A DNA stretch of 50,055 nucleotides from NCBI RefSeq assembly GCF_001426945.1, contig NZ_LMFS01000001.1, positions 1,628,685 through 1,678,739 on the forward strand, written 5' to 3'. The notes under the pieces were generated by a model. That model saw only the letters and a list, made by a program, of their open reading frames with translations, was not told the origin of the DNA and ran no database searches. The translations under genes and the position numbers were made by a program. Of the stretch, positions 26,215 to 36,056 are shown in pieces. This DNA comes from Pseudolabrys sp. Root1462 (GTDB lineage Bacteria > Pseudomonadota > Alphaproteobacteria > Rhizobiales > Xanthobacteraceae). Position 1 is the first letter of the stretch. Each line of letters begins with the position of its first letter.

Positions 26215-28473
26215 TCAGCCTTCCAACTGGCGGATGGTGCGATTGGCGCGGCGCAGCCGGCCGCTCAGCTCGCGGCCGAGGCCGGCCAGCAGCTTGATGG
26301 CGACATTCGGCGCCGTTTGCGCCAATGCGATGAATTGTGCCTCGCTCAGCACAAAACAAACCACGTCGTCATCGGCAACGACGGAGGCCGAGCGCGGACC
26401 GGCATCGAGGATGGCGAGCTCGCCGAACACGGTGCCCGGCGCGAAGGTGACGAGGCGGATGTCGCCGCTGTCGGCCTGCGCCAGATACGCGCTGACCCGG
26501 CCGCGGGTGACGATGAACATCTCGCGGCCGGGGTCACCCTCGCGAAAGATCGTCACGCCGCGCGCGTAGGTTTCGCGCCGGCTGTGGGCTTCGACAATCT
26601 TGATCTCGTCATGATTGAGGGCGGCCAGCAAATCGACCTGCGCCAGCGCGATCTCGTCGTCGGCATCATCCTTGAGCTGGGCGCCGAGCACGTCGTCTTC
26701 AGCCCATTGCAGGGCGCGATCGATATCGGCAAAGAACGGAGCCGCGCCGCCGCCGGTGACGCCGGCCTCGGTCAGGCGAATGGCGTTGTCGCTGCCGGAG
26801 CCGACGGCAATGCCGAGTTTCTGGCCTTTGCGGTTCAGCGCACGCTGCACGTCCGCCAGGATGCGGGCGCCGGTCGTATCGATTTCAGTGACGCGGCGCA
26901 GGTCGAGGATGATGTTGTGCGTGGCGGAGTCGGCGATCCGCTCGATCTCGTCGCCGAGCGTCTCGGCGCTGCCAAAGAACAGCACGCCCTGCAATTCCAG
27001 CACGAGGATGGAGGTGCCGCGCTGTTCCAGTAGCGCCACCTGGTCCGGCGCGCGGACCTTGCGCGAATGCACCGTATCGCATCGGTACATGCGGCGAATG
27101 TTGGAGTGGCTCATGCGTACGACGAACAGCGCCACGGCGATGAAGATGCCGATGAAGACCGCAACGACGATATTGATCGTCACCGACAGGATCGCCACCA
27201 GCGCGACGACCGCGAAGTCGAGCAGCATCAGGCCGCGATGACGCGATCCATTGGTCCGGATTCGCTGCGCGAGGTCGAGCGACCAGGGATCGATGTGCTG
27301 GATTGCGATGACCATGATGGTGGCCGACAGCACGCTGCGCGGCATGTAGCCGACGATCGGGAACAGCACGCCGGCGGCCAGCAGCAGGACCGCGGCGTTG
27401 ATCACTACAGAGAGCGGTGTCTTGCCACCGAATGTCCGGTTGGCGATGGACGGTCCGATGTTGATGCCGCTGGTAATGCCGCCAAAGCAAGCCGACAGGA
27501 CATTGCCGAGGCCAAGTCGTATCAGCAGACGGTTGCCGTCGACTTTCGGCGCGCCGGGCGCGGTGACGAGCTTGGCGCAGAGCAGGGCATCGATGGCGGC
27601 GACCACCGACAACGCGAAGGCGCCGGTGACAATGATCGGCAGTAATTCAGTGAAATCGCGCAGGCTGACGACCTCATCCAGCAGTCTGTGAGGGATCGGG
27701 CTCTCGACCGCCGCGGCAACGCCGATCATCGGTCCGAGATCCGCCTTGAGGCCGATCGCCATGAGACCGAAATAGAGCGCGCAGCCGATGCCGAGACCGA
27801 CCAGCAGGGGCGGCACCCTGGTGGTGATGGCGCGCGCTTTCCACATGGCGATGAACGTCGTCAGCGCGACGACGAGACTGAGCGGCTTGATCTCCGCGAG
27901 ATGCTGCGCGACGGCGGTGAATGGAATGTTGTGGTCGAAGCCGCAGACATTGCCGAGCTGCACCAGGAACAGCAGCGCCGCCGCGGCGTTCTGCACGCCG
28001 GCCATCACCGGGTGCGGCGTGAACCGGATCAGCGTGCCGAGCCGCACCAGGCCGAACAGCGCCTGAAAGGCGCCGCCGAGCAGGATGGTGGCGAAGAACG
28101 ACAGCAAGACGAGGTGCAGGTGCGCGCCATCGCGCAACACGGCGGCGTTCGAATGCAGCAACTGGTACAGCAGCGCGCCAAGAAAGAACGTCGTCGTCAC
28201 GCGCGGGGCATAGACGGTGGTGGTGCGGTCGCCAAGGATAACGCAGGCAAAGCCGACGACGATCGCGGCGTACAGACCGGCCAGTGCGCCGTGGGCGAAA
28301 TAGCTGTCGCCGAGGGCCCCGAACGCGAACATGCCGTAGCCGACCGCGAGCGGCAGGGCGAGGGCGGCCGAGACCAACCCGCCGGTCAGATCGCTGCGCC
28401 AGGTGGAAAGGGTCCCGGACGCGAGCAGGCGCTTCCTGAGGCCGCCATCCGGACGAAGGGTCGCGTTTTCCAT
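26215..28473 (-). CDS. SulP anion transporter fused to STAS and cyclic-nucleotide-binding domains
   Basis: The 752-residue protein joins three modules. A SulP membrane domain (about 25-440; start region TGGLVSAALALPLAVGYGMF) moves sulfate, bicarbonate or another anion. A STAS domain (about 475-575; LVLELQGVLFFGSAETL, DLRRVTEIDTTGARIL) comes next. A cyclic-nucleotide-binding domain (about 620-735) ends the protein and has an intact phosphate-binding cassette FGELAILDAGPRSASV, so binding of cAMP or cGMP is likely. Transport may be controlled by a cyclic nucleotide. It is convergent with the threonine ammonia-lyase gene by a 15-nt gap. Confidence 0.92.
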   Translation of the reverse strand: MENATLRPDGGLRKRLLASGTLSTWRSDLTGGLVSAALALPLAVGYGMFAFGALGDSYFAHGALAGLYAAIVVGFACVILGDRTTTVYAPRVTTTFFLGALLYQLLHSNAAVLRDGAHLHLVLLSFFATILLGGAFQALFGLVRLGTLIRFTPHPVMAGVQNAAAALLFLVQLGNVCGFDHNIPFTAVAQHLAEIKPLSLVVALTTFIAMWKARAITTRVPPLLVGLGIGCALYFGLMAIGLKADLGPMIGVAAAVESPIPHRLLDEVVSLRDFTELLPIIVTGAFALSVVAAIDALLCAKLVTAPGAPKVDGNRLLIRLGLGNVLSACFGGITSGINIGPSIANRTFGGKTPLSVVINAAVLLLAAGVLFPIVGYMPRSVLSATIMVIAIQHIDPWSLDLAQRIRTNGSRHRGLMLLDFAVVALVAILSVTINIVVAVFIGIFIAVALFVVRMSHSNIRRMYRCDTVHSRKVRAPDQVALLEQRGTSILVLELQGVLFFGSAETLGDEIERIADSATHNIILDLRRVTEIDTTGARILADVQRALNRKGQKLGIAVGSGSDNAIRLTEAGVTGGGAAPFFADIDRALQWAEDDVLGAQLKDDADDEIALAQVDLLAALNHDEIKIVEAHSRRETYARGVTIFREGDPGREMFIVTRGRVSAYLAQADSGDIRLVTFAPGTVFGELAILDAGPRSASVVADDDVVCFVLSEAQFIALAQTAPNVAIKLLAGLGRELSGRLRRANRTIRQLEG

Positions 28474-28614
28474 GGAAATGGGGCCGGCGGCGGGGAGGAG
28501 CGCTAATTGCCAGCCGGGACTTTACAGGAAGTCAGGAGCGCTTTCGCGGCCTATCCACACGGCCGTACCGGTGACACACAGCCTTTGCTGCGGCCGCGGG
28601 CAACGTTTCGCGCC

Positions 28615-28746
28615 TTACAAATGCCGGTCGTTGCGGTTGGCCCGCGCGGCATCGTGGTCGCGGACTTTCTTGGCCCACCATGCGGTGCCGAGAAACGCGA
28701 GGATGCAAAACACCCAAAAGGCCGGCTCAACCCAGCTCTGCTCCAT
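28615..28746 (-). CDS. Small single-membrane-segment protein
   Basis: From ATG 28746 the ORF encodes 43 residues: MEQSWVEPAFWVFCILAFLG, a membrane helix around PAFWVFCILAFLGTAWWA, then a basic tail KKVRDHDAARANRNDRHL. GGAG lies 7 nt before this ATG. A longer form from GTG 28860 (81 residues) would overlap the end of the CoxL-like gene by 8 nt. The shape resembles small accessory subunits of membrane complexes, but no family is recognised and the coding status is moderate. Confidence 0.5.
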   Translation of the reverse strand: MEQSWVEPAFWVFCILAFLGTAWWAKKVRDHDAARANRNDRHL

Positions 28747-28852
28747 GGCTCCACTCCAGCGCTTCTGCGCATATACGCGCAAGTCGCTGTGGAATGGTAG
28801 GAAATAACGCGTTAATTGGACGTCCGACGGCGTAAATGCGCCGCGCTGGTAT

Positions 28853-31162
28853 TCACTCACTCTGCATCAGCCGCCAGAGCCGCTCGGAGGTTGCCGGCAT
28901 GTCGATGTGTTTGACACCGAACTCCGACAAGGCATCGACGAGCGCATTGGCGACCGCCGGCATCGCGCCGACGGTGCCTGCTTCGCCGGCGCCTTTGACG
29001 CCGAGCGGATTGGTCGGCGTCGGCACGGGGTGGGCCTGGATCTTGATCGGCGGGAAGTCGTGGGCGTGCGGCATGGCGTAGTCCATGAACGACCCGGTCA
29101 CGATCTGCCCCTCGCTGTCGAACGCAATGTTTTCCATCAGGATCTGGCCGGCGCCCTGGGCGATGCCGCCGTGGATCTGGCCATGCAGCAGCATGGGGTT
29201 GAGCACGGTGCCGACGTCGTCCACGACGGCGTAACGCACGATCTCGACCTTGCCGGTGTCGCGATCGATCTCGACCTCGCAGATGTGGCAGCCGTTCGGA
29301 TAGTTGGCGGCGGTGCCCTGGAATACCGCGGTCTGGGTCAGGCCGGCTTCCATGTCTTTCGGCAGCTTGGTCGGATCGGCGGCAATGCGGGCGATCTCCT
29401 GGACATTCAATGTCTGGTTGGTCCGGGGCGACGAGAAGACGCCGTCCTCGAACTTCAGGTCGGTCTCATCGATGTTCAGGGTATGCGCGGCGATGGCGCG
29501 CGCTTTGGCGATGACCTTTTCGGTTGCGCGCAGGAAGGCCGAGCCGGCCAGCGCCGACGAACGTGAACCGCCGGTACCGACGCCGTAGAAGATCTGGTCG
29601 GTGTCGCCCTGGACGTATTGCACCTCTCCGGGCGCGATGCCGAGCTTGTCGCAGACCAGTTGTTTGAACACGGTCTCGTGGCCCTGGCCCTGGCTGTCGG
29701 CACCGGTGACCAGCGTGACGCTGCCGGAGCGGTCGAAGCGGATTTCCGCGCCTTCGGTGAGGTCGGCGGCGGCGCGCTCGATGGTGTTCGAGAGGCCGAA
29801 ACCCCGCAGCTTGTTGCGCTTGCGGGATTCCGCCTTGCGCGCCTTGAAGCCCTTGGCGTCGGCGAGCTTGAGCGCGAGATCCATGTTGGTCTCGAACTCG
29901 CCGGTGTCATAGGTGAACGTCAGTCCGGTCTTGAACGGCATCTGCTGGGGCGCGATGTAGTTGCGCCGCCGCAGTTCGATCGGGTCGATGCCCATCTCGT
30001 CGGCGGCGATATCGACCATGCGCTCGATAACGTAAGCGGCCTCCGGGCGGCCGTTGCCGCGATAGGGGCGCACCGGATTGGTGTTGGAATAAACCGCGGT
30101 CACATCGACGAAGATCGCGGGCGTCCGGTAGCAACCGGCCAGCGTGCCGGCGTTGAGGAAGAAGGCCTGCATGCCCGGCTGCAGATAGGCGCCGATCGCG
30201 GCGGTCAGCTTGACGCGCAGACCGAGGAACACGCCGTTCTTGTCGAGCGCCAGTTCGGCTTCGGTGACGTTGTCGCGGGCCTGCGGGTCGGTCATGAAGG
30301 CTTCGGTGCGGGTCGAAATCCATTTCACCGGTCGGCCGACGATCTTGGAGGCGAGCAGCACCAGCGGTGTTTCCGGGTTGATCGGCGATTTCATGCCGAA
30401 CGAGCCGCCGGTATCGCCGGTGACGATCCGCAGCTTGCTCTCCGGCACGCCGAGGATTGGCGCCAGATCGGCACGCGAGGGATGCGGTCGCTGGATCGCG
30501 GTATAGATCGTATAGTGGTTGTCGGTGGCGTTGTAGTCGCCGACCGCGCCGCGCGGCTCCATGGAGACGGCGGTGACGCGGTTGATGACGAATGTCTGGC
30601 GCGTGACGTGGTGCGCGTTCTTGAAGGCTTCGTCGGTCTTCCCCTTGTCGCCGATCGGTTCGACGAAGCCGACATTGTCGGCGAGCTTCGGCCAGACCTT
30701 CGGCGCATCGGGCTTCATGGCGTCGGCGGTGGCGGTGACCGCGGGCAGGGGCTCGTAATCGACCACGACCAGCTCGGCGGCATCGAGGGCCTGGGCGACC
30801 GTCTCGGCCACCACGAAGGCGACGATATCGCCGAGCCAGCGCACCCGGTCCTCGACCAGGAACGGATAGCGCGGCCGTGGCGCCGGCGAACCGTCGCGCA
30901 TCTTCAAGCCGCCCGGTACCGGCAGGTCGCCGAACCCGTGCTTTTTTGCGTCGGCCGCGGTGATCACCGCGAGCACGCCGGGCGCCTCGCGGGCGGCGTC
31001 GATGTCGATCGATTTGATGGTGGCGTGCGCATAAGGCGAGCGCACCGCGACGCCATGGACCATGCCGGCGAGTTTGATGTCGTCGGTGTAGCGGCCGCCG
31101 CCGCGGATCAGGCGCGGGTCTTCGAAGCGCGGCACGCCCTGGCCGATGGCAAACTCACCCAT
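28853..31162 (-). CDS. Xanthine dehydrogenase-family molybdopterin-binding subunit (CoxL-like)
   Basis: The 769-residue protein is the large, Mo-cofactor-bearing subunit of a CO/xanthine-type hydroxylase. It shows GDTGGSFGMKSPINPE, the PYRGNGRPEAAYVIER loop (form II type, not the AYXCSFR loop of true CO dehydrogenase), GQGHETVFKQL and the catalytic-Glu motif VKGAGEAGTVGA. True CO oxidation is unlikely. The usual partners (FAD medium subunit, 2Fe-2S small subunit) are absent nearby. ATG 31162 is better spaced from GAGGA than ATG 31168. A small ORF may overlap its 3' end. The substrate is unknown. Confidence 0.88.
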   Translation of the reverse strand: MGEFAIGQGVPRFEDPRLIRGGGRYTDDIKLAGMVHGVAVRSPYAHATIKSIDIDAAREAPGVLAVITAADAKKHGFGDLPVPGGLKMRDGSPAPRPRYPFLVEDRVRWLGDIVAFVVAETVAQALDAAELVVVDYEPLPAVTATADAMKPDAPKVWPKLADNVGFVEPIGDKGKTDEAFKNAHHVTRQTFVINRVTAVSMEPRGAVGDYNATDNHYTIYTAIQRPHPSRADLAPILGVPESKLRIVTGDTGGSFGMKSPINPETPLVLLASKIVGRPVKWISTRTEAFMTDPQARDNVTEAELALDKNGVFLGLRVKLTAAIGAYLQPGMQAFFLNAGTLAGCYRTPAIFVDVTAVYSNTNPVRPYRGNGRPEAAYVIERMVDIAADEMGIDPIELRRRNYIAPQQMPFKTGLTFTYDTGEFETNMDLALKLADAKGFKARKAESRKRNKLRGFGLSNTIERAAADLTEGAEIRFDRSGSVTLVTGADSQGQGHETVFKQLVCDKLGIAPGEVQYVQGDTDQIFYGVGTGGSRSSALAGSAFLRATEKVIAKARAIAAHTLNIDETDLKFEDGVFSSPRTNQTLNVQEIARIAADPTKLPKDMEAGLTQTAVFQGTAANYPNGCHICEVEIDRDTGKVEIVRYAVVDDVGTVLNPMLLHGQIHGGIAQGAGQILMENIAFDSEGQIVTGSFMDYAMPHAHDFPPIKIQAHPVPTPTNPLGVKGAGEAGTVGAMPAVANALVDALSEFGVKHIDMPATSERLWRLMQSE

Positions 31163-31192
31163 TTGCATTTCCTCGTTTTGTATTGCGTAGCC

Positions 31193-31250
31193 TGTCGTCC
31201 CCGCTGAAGCGGGACGCGGCCCTTCTAATGATGACTGATATGGGGACCCA
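31193..31250. repeat. Palindromic repeat between hemB and the CoxL-like gene
   Basis: TGTCGTCCCCGCTGAAGCGGGA at the left and TATGGGGACCCA at the right match parts of the repeat at 14961-15070, here with a decayed middle. It lies downstream of hemB and upstream of the next minus-strand gene. Confidence 0.55.
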
Positions 31251-31256
31251 CAAAAA

Positions 31257-32378
<1,122 letters not shown>

Positions 32379-32534
32379 CTACCCGATGCATGCCCGCCAC
32401 CCATGCACGCTGGGAGCCGCCTTGACCCCGCCCGGCCGGTTTTTACATTGACCACCGAGGCCACGCCCTCGAACGCGCCGAAAGCGCGGAACTCCCGTCC
32501 GGGACGGCCCGGCGCCGCGTTGAGGAGGGCCGTC

Positions 32535-32855
32535 ATGGTCTGGATCGTTTTGGTTGCCGCCGGTCTGCTGGAAATTGTCTGGGCGCTGGCGCTGAAGGCG
32601 TCGGTCGGCTTCACCCGGCCGGTACCGTCGGCAATCGCCTTCGTCGGCATGGTAGCGAGCGTGGTGCTGCTGTCGCTGGCGATGCGCAGCCTGCCGGTCG
32701 GCACCGCCTATGTAGTCTGGACGGGGATCGGCGCGGTTGGCGCCTTTGTCGCCGGCATCGTCATGTTCGGCGAGGACATGAACGTCACGCGTGTGATCGC
32801 GGCCGGGCTGATCGTGTCCGGCCTTGTCCTCATGCAGATCGCGTCGCCCGCCTGA
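32535..32855 (+). CDS. sugE: Small multidrug resistance protein, SugE/Gdx type (probable guanidinium exporter)
   Basis: This 106-residue protein has four membrane helices. Glu13 in AGLLEIVWALALK is the proton/substrate-coupling residue. RSLPVGTAYVVWTGIGAVGA in helix 3 matches the SugE subclass rather than EmrE. Characterised SugE/Gdx proteins export guanidinium in exchange for protons. A strong GAGGAGG ribosome site precedes ATG 32535. A longer frame to 31857 is antisense to hemB and rejected. No guanidine riboswitch is evident upstream. Confidence 0.92.
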   Translation: MVWIVLVAAGLLEIVWALALKASVGFTRPVPSAIAFVGMVASVVLLSLAMRSLPVGTAYVVWTGIGAVGAFVAGIVMFGEDMNVTRVIAAGLIVSGLVLMQIASPA

Positions 32856-32923
32856 GCGGGCCGGGCGGGGTCTTGGTTGCCGGCGTGCCGCCTGCTAGCA
32901 AAGCGGGTAGGGAGGCGCGGCCG

Positions 32924-34063
32924 ATGGACTTTTCCCTTACCGAAGAACAGCAGGCGTTCCAGGCCACGGCGCGGCAATTCGCCCGCGACGCCATGATGCC
33001 GTTCGCGCGCGACTGGGACGAAGGCTCGGAATTTCCGGCCGACACCTTGCGCGAGGCCGCGGCGCTGGGCTTCGGCGGCATCTACGTGCGCGACGATGTC
33101 GGCGGCTCGGCGCTGACCCGGCTCGACGCGGCGTTGATCTTCGAAGAGCTGGCGCAGGGCTGCACCTCGACCGCGGCCTATATTTCCATCCACAACATGG
33201 TGGCGTGGATGATCGACACCTACGGCAGTGACGAGGCGCGTAAGCGCTTCCTGCCGAAGCTGTGTTCGATGGAGCATTTCGCCAGTTACTGCCTCACCGA
33301 GCCCGATGCCGGCTCCGACGCCGCCGGTCTCACCACCAAAGCGCGGCGCGACGGCGACAGCTACGTGCTCGACGGCGCCAAGGCCTTCATCTCGGGCGGT
33401 GGCATGTCGGACGTCTATCTCGTCATGGCGCGCACCGGCGAGGCCGGATCGCGTGGTATCTCCTGCATCGCGGTGGAGAAGGGCACGCCCGGCCTGTCGT
33501 TCGGCGCGCAGGAGAAGAAGCTCGGCTGGAAGTCGCAGCCGACTGCCATGGTGATGTTCGAGAACTGCCGGGTGCCAGCTTCGAACCTGATCGGCCGCGA
33601 AGGCGAGGGCTTCAAGATCGCCATGGCCGGACTCGATGGCGGCCGCCTCAATATCGGAGCCTGCTCGATCGGCGGTGCGCAGTTCTGCCTCGATCGCACT
33701 GTCGCCTACATGAAGGAGCGCAAGCAATTCGGCACGCGTCTCGCCGATTTCCAGGCGCTGCAATTCCGCATCGCGGACTACGCCACCGAGCTCGATGCCG
33801 CGCGCCTGCTGCTACACCGCGCCGCCGTCGCTGTCGGCGACAAGGAGCCGGCGGCAACGCAACTCGCGGCCAAAGCCAAGCGCCTCGCCACCGATACCGG
33901 CTTCGAGGTGGTCAACGGCTGCCTGCAACTGCACGGCGGCTACGGATATTTGCGCGATCATCCGATCGAGCGCGTCCTGCGTGACGTCCGCGTGCACCAG
34001 ATCCTCGAGGGCACCAACGAGGTCATGCGCGTGATCGTGTCGCGCAACATTCTGGGGAATTGA
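32924..34063 (+). CDS. Acyl-CoA dehydrogenase (probable isobutyryl-CoA dehydrogenase)
   Basis: The FAD enzyme oxidises an acyl-CoA to the 2,3-enoyl-CoA. From ATG 32924, with GGGAGG before it, the chain has 379 residues. It shows MDFSLTEEQQAFQ at the N terminus, YCLTEPDAGSDAAG (FAD/substrate loop), QLHGGYGYLRDHPIER and the catalytic Glu362 in HQILEGTNEVMR. The presence of 3-hydroxyisobutyryl-CoA hydrolase and mmsB downstream suggests isobutyryl-CoA and valine degradation. The acyl specificity is inferred from neighbours. Confidence 0.9.
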   Translation: MDFSLTEEQQAFQATARQFARDAMMPFARDWDEGSEFPADTLREAAALGFGGIYVRDDVGGSALTRLDAALIFEELAQGCTSTAAYISIHNMVAWMIDTYGSDEARKRFLPKLCSMEHFASYCLTEPDAGSDAAGLTTKARRDGDSYVLDGAKAFISGGGMSDVYLVMARTGEAGSRGISCIAVEKGTPGLSFGAQEKKLGWKSQPTAMVMFENCRVPASNLIGREGEGFKIAMAGLDGGRLNIGACSIGGAQFCLDRTVAYMKERKQFGTRLADFQALQFRIADYATELDAARLLLHRAAVAVGDKEPAATQLAAKAKRLATDTGFEVVNGCLQLHGGYGYLRDHPIERVLRDVRVHQILEGTNEVMRVIVSRNILGN

Positions 34064-34066
34064 TCC

Positions 34067-34507
34067 ATGACCTTCGCGGCCTGGAGCGGTGAATTGGCGC
34101 TGGTGACCGCAGCGATGTTTGCCGGCGTAGCCTTCTACATCAACTTTGCCGAACAGCACGCGCGGTTGCAACTCGACGTCCGCGCTCTGCTCCTCCAATG
34201 GAAGCGGTCCTATGCGCGGGGCTTCATCATGCAGGCGAGCCTGGCAATCATCTCAGGCGCATTCGGTATCCTCGCATTCATCATGACGTATGATTGGCGC
34301 TGGCTGGTAGGGACCGCGCTAATTCTGGCCAACTGGCCGTTTACCCTGTTCATTCTTATGCCGACCAACAAACTGTTGCAGGCTACATCGCCGGAAGCCG
34401 CCGACGAGGTGACGCGCGGCCTGATCGAGCAATGGGGCAGATTGCACGCGGTACGAACCGCCCTCGGGGCTTTGGCAACGGCTTCCTTTTTGTGGGCGAT
34501 GACGTGA
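34067..34507 (+). CDS. DUF1772-like membrane protein
   Basis: The 146-residue protein has about four membrane segments (AALVTAAMFAGVAFYINF, SLAIISGAFGILAFIM, the NWPFTLFILMPTNKLL region, and a C-terminal helix). The motif NWPFTLFILMPTNKLL near residues 89-104 fits DUF1772, some members of which are anthrone-oxygenase-like. It starts 3 nt after the acyl-CoA dehydrogenase stop, and its TGA overlaps the GTG of the next gene (GTGA). It is therefore embedded in the operon. Its role there is unknown. Confidence 0.75.
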   Translation: MTFAAWSGELALVTAAMFAGVAFYINFAEQHARLQLDVRALLLQWKRSYARGFIMQASLAIISGAFGILAFIMTYDWRWLVGTALILANWPFTLFILMPTNKLLQATSPEAADEVTRGLIEQWGRLHAVRTALGALATASFLWAMT

Positions 34508-35562
34508 GCGATTCCGAAATTCTTTTTGAACGCCGCGGCGCCGCCGGGCTGGTGACGCTGAACCGGCCGAAGGCGCTCAATGCCGTGTCGCATGGCATGG
34601 TGCTGGCATTGCGCGCGCAGCTCGATGAATGGGCCGACGATCCTGCCGTGACGCGCGTCGTCATCGCCGGCGCCGGCGAGAAGGCATTCTCGGCGGGCGG
34701 CGACATCCGCCACCTCTACGATCTCGGCAAGGCCGGCCGCGCCACCGAGGCGCTGCAGTTCTGGCGCGACGAATATCCTCTCAACACCCTCATCAAGAAT
34801 TACCGCAAGCCCTATGTCGCGTTGATCGACGGCATCGTCATGGGCGGCGGCGTTGGCCTGTCGGTGCACGGCTCGCATCGCGTCGCCGGCGACCGCTATT
34901 CCTTCGCCATGCCGGAAGTCTCGATCGGCTTCTTTCCCGATGTTGGCGCCACCTGGTTTCTGCCGCGCATGCCCGGCGAACTCGGCACCTACTGCGCGCT
35001 GACCGGCGAGCGCTTCAACGCTGCCGATGCACTCGAGGCCGGGCTCGCCACGCATCGCATTGCGTCCTCGCGGTTTCCGGCGCTGATCGACGGCCTGACC
35101 GGCACCGTGTCGGTCGACGCCGTGCTCGCCGCCTTCGCCGAGCCGGCGGGGGAGGGGCCGATCTGCCCGCGCCGCCGCCTGATCGATCACGTCTTCGCCG
35201 GATCCGACGTCGAGGTCATCCTCGAACGGCTCGATCATGAAGCCGCCACAAAAAGCCCGGATGCCGAGTGGGCGGCGAAGACGGCTACTCTGATGCGCGG
35301 CAAATCGCCGACCTCACTGAAGCTGGCGCTGGCGCAGGTGCGCTTCGGCGCGGTGCACGACTTCGAGACCTGCATGCGGCTGGAAATGCGCATCGTGTCG
35401 CGGATCGTCGAAGGCCACGATTTCTATGAAGGCGTTCGCGCCGTCATTGTCGACAAGGACAACAGACCCCAATGGAATCCACCGACGCTGAAGGGCGTGA
35501 CGCACGCGGAGATCGACCGCCATTTCGCTTCCCTAAATTCTGGGGAACTGGCGCTGCCGTAG
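34504..35562 (+). CDS. 3-hydroxyisobutyryl-CoA hydrolase (enoyl-CoA hydratase family)
   Basis: The enzyme releases CoA from 3-hydroxyisobutyryl-CoA in valine catabolism. From GTG 34504 it has 352 residues, the normal HIBCH length. It has FSAGGDIRHLYD, the oxyanion loop IVMGGGVGLSVHGSHRVAGD, and the catalytic Glu138 and Asp146 in MPEVSIGFFPDVG. A frame that runs further upstream is a shadow of the previous gene. Its GTG overlaps the preceding stop by 4 nt, and a downstream gene begins inside its last 90 nt. Confidence 0.92.
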   Translation: MSDSEILFERRGAAGLVTLNRPKALNAVSHGMVLALRAQLDEWADDPAVTRVVIAGAGEKAFSAGGDIRHLYDLGKAGRATEALQFWRDEYPLNTLIKNYRKPYVALIDGIVMGGGVGLSVHGSHRVAGDRYSFAMPEVSIGFFPDVGATWFLPRMPGELGTYCALTGERFNAADALEAGLATHRIASSRFPALIDGLTGTVSVDAVLAAFAEPAGEGPICPRRRLIDHVFAGSDVEVILERLDHEAATKSPDAEWAAKTATLMRGKSPTSLKLALAQVRFGAVHDFETCMRLEMRIVSRIVEGHDFYEGVRAVIVDKDNRPQWNPPTLKGVTHAEIDRHFASLNSGELALP

Positions 35563-36023
35563 CCGGCGACGACAGCAGCGATCCTTATGCGGCCGACGAT
35601 CTGCGCAATCTCGAGCCGGTGCACGAACACGACGGCGAGCCGACCGTCGGCATCTGGACGCGGCGGCTCGTCATTTTCCTGCGCGTCATGGCGGGCGTGT
35701 CGCTGCTCAAGGGCCTGTATCACTGGTCGCGGATCTGCGGCGTTGGCGTCAGCGACGAGGATCTCTATGTCACCCATGCCATCGCCTGGCAGACCGCGAC
35801 GGTTTTCTTCGCCGTCATCGATCTCGTCGCCGCCGTCGGGCTGTGGCTCGCCGCCGCCTGGGGCGCGGTGATCTGGCTGACCGCGGTTGCCTCGATGATC
35901 GCGGTGCAGTTGTTTTTTCCGCAGGTGTTCGGCCGCGGCATGTTCAGCATTCTGTTCGAGGCCGGCGTGCTTGCCGTTTATTTGATGCTGGCGCTGAAGG
36001 CGGCGCGCGAACAGCCGGTGTGA
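35472..36023 (+). CDS. Small membrane protein (DUF6163-like)
   Basis: The 183-residue protein has a polar N-terminal third (about 1-60) and three to four membrane helices, including FLRVMAGVSLLKGLYHW and WQTATVFFAVIDLVAAVGLW. The core resembles a small hypothetical family common in Rhizobiales. The ATG at 35472 overlaps the 3-hydroxyisobutyryl-CoA hydrolase gene by 91 nt. The next start is GTG 35619, beyond the overlap, and would give 134 residues. The choice is not settled. The function is unknown. Confidence 0.7.
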   Translation: MESTDAEGRDARGDRPPFRFPKFWGTGAAVAGDDSSDPYAADDLRNLEPVHEHDGEPTVGIWTRRLVIFLRVMAGVSLLKGLYHWSRICGVGVSDEDLYVTHAIAWQTATVFFAVIDLVAAVGLWLAAAWGAVIWLTAVASMIAVQLFFPQVFGRGMFSILFEAGVLAVYLMLALKAAREQPV

Positions 36024-36056
36024 TCAACAAGACAAAGGCATAACGGGAGAACGACG

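Noticed and set aside
29618-31207. A 529-codon open frame antisense to the CoxL-like gene
   Set aside because: It is a GC-driven shadow with composition typical of antisense frames and no recognisable motif.
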